Positions 7,775 through 9,237 of a DNA stretch of 9,237 nucleotides are shown here, piece by piece. A program made the position numbers and the translations under genes. Within the stretch, counting starts at the first letter, position 1. Every line of letters starts with the position of its first letter. Origin of the DNA: JBDSEG01 sp039920165 (GTDB lineage Bacteria; Pseudomonadota; Gammaproteobacteria; Burkholderiales; Burkholderiaceae_C); contig JBDSEG010000254.1 in assembly GCA_039920165.1 (NCBI GenBank), forward strand, positions 1 to 9,237. The letters are read 5' to 3'. The notes under the pieces are model-generated. The model was not told where the DNA came from. It worked only from the letters and a program-made list of their open reading frames with translations, and made no database searches.

Positions 7775-8548
7775 TCAATCGCGGCGCCGCCGGAAGACCA
7801 GCCGGTCCGGCCGGCTCGCCGCCGCGGCGTGACGGTAGCCGTCGGCATCGAAGGCAAGCAGGCCATCGGGGTGGCCGATGCGCTGCGTGATCGCATGCCG
7901 GGCCATCAGTCCGCGCGCCCGCTTGGCGAAGAAGCCGATCACCCTGTAGGCGCCGTCGCTCCAGTCCTCGAACACGCACTCGACGACCCGCGGCGTGAGC
8001 GCGCGGCGATCGACGGCGCGGAAATATTCCTGCGACGCGAGGTTGACGATCACCGGCGTCGCCTGCGCCGCGGCGCGCCGGTTCAGGTGCTCGGCCAGGG
8101 TATCGCCCCAGAAGTCGTACAGGTTGCGCCCGGCGGGTGTTGCCAGCGCGGTGCCCATCTCGAGCCGGTACGGCTGCATGCGGTCGAGCGGGCGCAGCAC
8201 GCCGTACAGGCCGCTAAGTATCGCGAGATGGTCCTGCGCCCACTCGAGCGCCGGATCGTCGAGCTCGCCCGCCTTCAGCCCTTCGTACACATCGCCGTCG
8301 AAGGCGAACAGCGCCGGCTTGCTGTTGTGCGCCGTGAAGCGCGGACGCCAACGTTGGTAGCGCTCGACATTGAGCTCGGCCAGCGGCTGCGACAGATGCA
8401 TCAGCGCCTGCACATCGGCGACCGAGTGGCGCCGCAACACGTCGATGAGCTCGGCCGAGCGCGCGACGAATTGCGGTGTGGTCACACGCGGCGTCTGCGC
8501 CCGCGTCGTGTAGTCGAGCCGCTTGGCCGGTGAGAGGACATAAAGCAT
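7775..8548 (-). CDS. yaaA: Peroxide stress protein YaaA (DUF328)
   Basis: Protein of 257 aa, normal family length. Diagnostic blocks are LSPAKRLD (5-12), FDGDVYEGL (83-91), ILSGLYGVLRPLD (110-122), YRLEMGT (127-133), LYDFWG (143-148), VNLASQEYF (168-176) and FFAKRARGLMAR (206-217). In E. coli YaaA limits intracellular unincorporated iron during hydrogen peroxide stress and belongs to the OxyR regulon; its biochemical activity is DNA-binding-like but not settled. Cytoplasmic. The start at 8548 is chosen because the family begins MLxxLSPAK; the frame runs on to 8635, outside the family. It heads a probable operon with the MFS and hydroxylase genes. A 7-bp dyad lies immediately upstream of the start. 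Confidence 0.95.
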   Translation of the reverse strand: MLYVLSPAKRLDYTTRAQTPRVTTPQFVARSAELIDVLRRHSVADVQALMHLSQPLAELNVERYQRWRPRFTAHNSKPALFAFDGDVYEGLKAGELDDPALEWAQDHLAILSGLYGVLRPLDRMQPYRLEMGTALATPAGRNLYDFWGDTLAEHLNRRAAAQATPVIVNLASQEYFRAVDRRALTPRVVECVFEDWSDGAYRVIGFFAKRARGLMARHAITQRIGHPDGLLAFDADGYRHAAAASRPDRLVFRRRRD

Positions 8549-8551
8549 GGA

Positions 8552-8573
8552 CCGCACTTTAAGGTCAGTGCGG
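8552..8573. promoter_or_regulatory. Inverted repeat just upstream of yaaA
   Basis: CCGCACT (8552-8558) and AGTGCGG (8567-8573) are perfect inverted copies separated by 8 bp, ending 3 nt before the yaaA start on the - strand. GACC (8550-8553) and GGTC (8563-8566) form a second, interleaved dyad. It may be an operator or an mRNA hairpin that masks the start. It does not match an OxyR site that I can recognise. Confidence 0.4.
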
Positions 8574-8600
8574 ATCGAATCGCTTTTTGGACGCCGACCT

Positions 8601-8703
8601 GCAAAGGACGCGAAGAACGCGAAGAAGAAAGTCAAAACACCGTCTCTGCCCTTTCATTCCGCTTTCTTTGCGCCCTTCGCGTCCGTCGCGTCCTCCGCGT
8701 CCG
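8601..8703. repeat. Inverted minisatellite-like repeat (9-bp units)
   Basis: The left arm (8601-8631) carries tandem 9-bp units such as GGACGCGAA and GAACGCGAA. The right arm (8662-8703) carries the inverse units CTTCGCGTC, CGTCGCGTC and CTCCGCGTC. The arms share an outer GAAAG/CTTTC pair and are separated by about 30 bp. Similar inverted 'GGACGCGAAG' repeats recur between genes in many GC-rich proteobacteria, in my recollection. The element fills most of the 179-bp gap between the broken regulator gene and yaaA. Long hairpins of this kind can end or stabilise transcripts. Confidence 0.7.
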
Positions 8704-8727
8704 GAAATTTCGATGCGCAAGCCGCGT

Positions 8728-9237
8728 CTACCGCACCGCCTCGACGCTTGCCCCGAAGAAATAGCCGGCGCCGCGCTCGGTCTTGATGAACTGAGGATGC
8801 GCCGGGTTGGGCTCGATCTTGCGACGCAGCCGCAGGATCTGTACGTCGATCGAACGGTCGTAGACCACGGCGTTGCAGCCGCGAGATTTCGAGCAACTGG
8901 TCGCGCGACAGGATGCGCTATGGCGACGCGAGGAACGCCGCGGAGCAGGCTGAATTCGCCGTTGATCAGCTCGACCGGCTGCCCTTCGGCCGACTTCAAA
9001 CGGCGCAGCCCGACATCCGCCGAACCGGTAAGCACGGACCTGCTGGATCGCATCGGCCACCGTCGCCTGGGCGCGTGCGCGGCGCAGCAGGGCGCGGACT
9101 CGCGCCAGCAACTCGCGGGGGCTGAACGGCTTGGTGAGGTAGTCGTCAGCGCCGTGTTCGAGCCCCATCCCGCGGTCTGCCTCGTCGGCGCGCCCGGTCA
9201 GCATCAGGATCGGAGTCGACGAGGTCTCGCGCAGCCG
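8728..9237 (-). pseudogene. Broken OmpR-type response regulator (5' end beyond window)
   Basis: The visible part encodes the end of a receiver domain (MLTGR...GADDYLTKPFSPRELLARVRALLRR; Thr of MLTG and Lys of TKPF are the conserved switch residues) and a winged-helix DNA-binding domain ending in DRSIDVQILRLRRKIE and IKTERGAGYFF. The reading frame is broken: after AYRFGG (near 9014-9020) the homology jumps to a second frame (DVGLRRL...NGEFSLLR). It then jumps to a third near 8938-8941, apparently by one extra base, giving AFLASP-stop-RILSRDQLLEISRL with a TAG at 8918-8920. It returns to the first frame near 8872-8878. The phospho-acceptor Asp region lies outside the window. Either the gene is decaying or the sequence is faulty here. 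Confidence 0.8.

Noticed and set aside
6940..7890. 316-codon + strand frame over the transporter gene
   Set aside because: It is antisense to twelve clean membrane helices and made of Gln/Arg/His-rich low-complexity sequence.
8601..8703. Tandem units considered as a CRISPR array
   Set aside because: Units are only 9 bp, contiguous and in inverted arms, without unique spacers, and no cas gene is present.

Overview
The window is very GC-rich, with nearly every third codon position G or C, and is densely packed with chromosomal housekeeping and stress genes. Gene content and protein style (a class III alcohol dehydrogenase, a YaaA protein, an EgtB/SenA-type iron enzyme with the 'NPPLWEIGH' signature, an OmpR-type regulator) suggest a betaproteobacterium, probably near Burkholderiales. 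That is inference from sequence style, not from a search. I see no phage, insertion sequence, CRISPR array, tRNA or rRNA.

Layout. Positions 1-48 hold the last codons of a + strand gene that ends base-to-base against a - strand YetF/DUF421 membrane protein (49-522). A divergent + gene encodes a 62-aa proline-rich putative lipoprotein (698-886). Two - strand genes follow: a serine alpha/beta hydrolase (1125-1904) and an EgtB-family non-haem iron C-S/C-Se bond-forming enzyme, most like selenoneine synthase SenA (2003-3274). Divergent from that, glutathione-dependent formaldehyde dehydrogenase (3327-4433) overlaps a small VF530/DUF2132 gene (4430-4687), followed by an unrecognised 160-aa gene (4779-5261). 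A strong bidirectional terminator (5276-5304) separates this + block from a - strand block.

The - strand block reads, in transcription order: a broken OmpR-type response regulator (9237-8728), an inverted minisatellite repeat (8601-8703), yaaA (8548-7775), an MFS transporter (7767-6580), a 2-oxoglutarate/Fe(II) prolyl 4-hydroxylase-like enzyme (6583-5732) and an exported Ala/Pro/Lys-rich small protein (5635-5339). yaaA, the transporter and the hydroxylase are spaced 7 nt apart and overlapped by 4 nt, so they look like one operon.

Working together: several genes touch thiol/selenol, iron or peroxide chemistry (SenA-like enzyme, GSH-formaldehyde dehydrogenase, YaaA, Fe(II) hydroxylase), but only the yaaA operon and the dehydrogenase/DUF2132 pair are physically linked enough to suggest co-expression. 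The most interesting points are the SenA-like gene without senB/senC beside it, a prolyl hydroxylase next to a secreted protein with exact Pro-Ala-X triplets, and a response regulator carrying three frame lesions plus a stop. I see no clear evidence for a wholly new multi-gene system.
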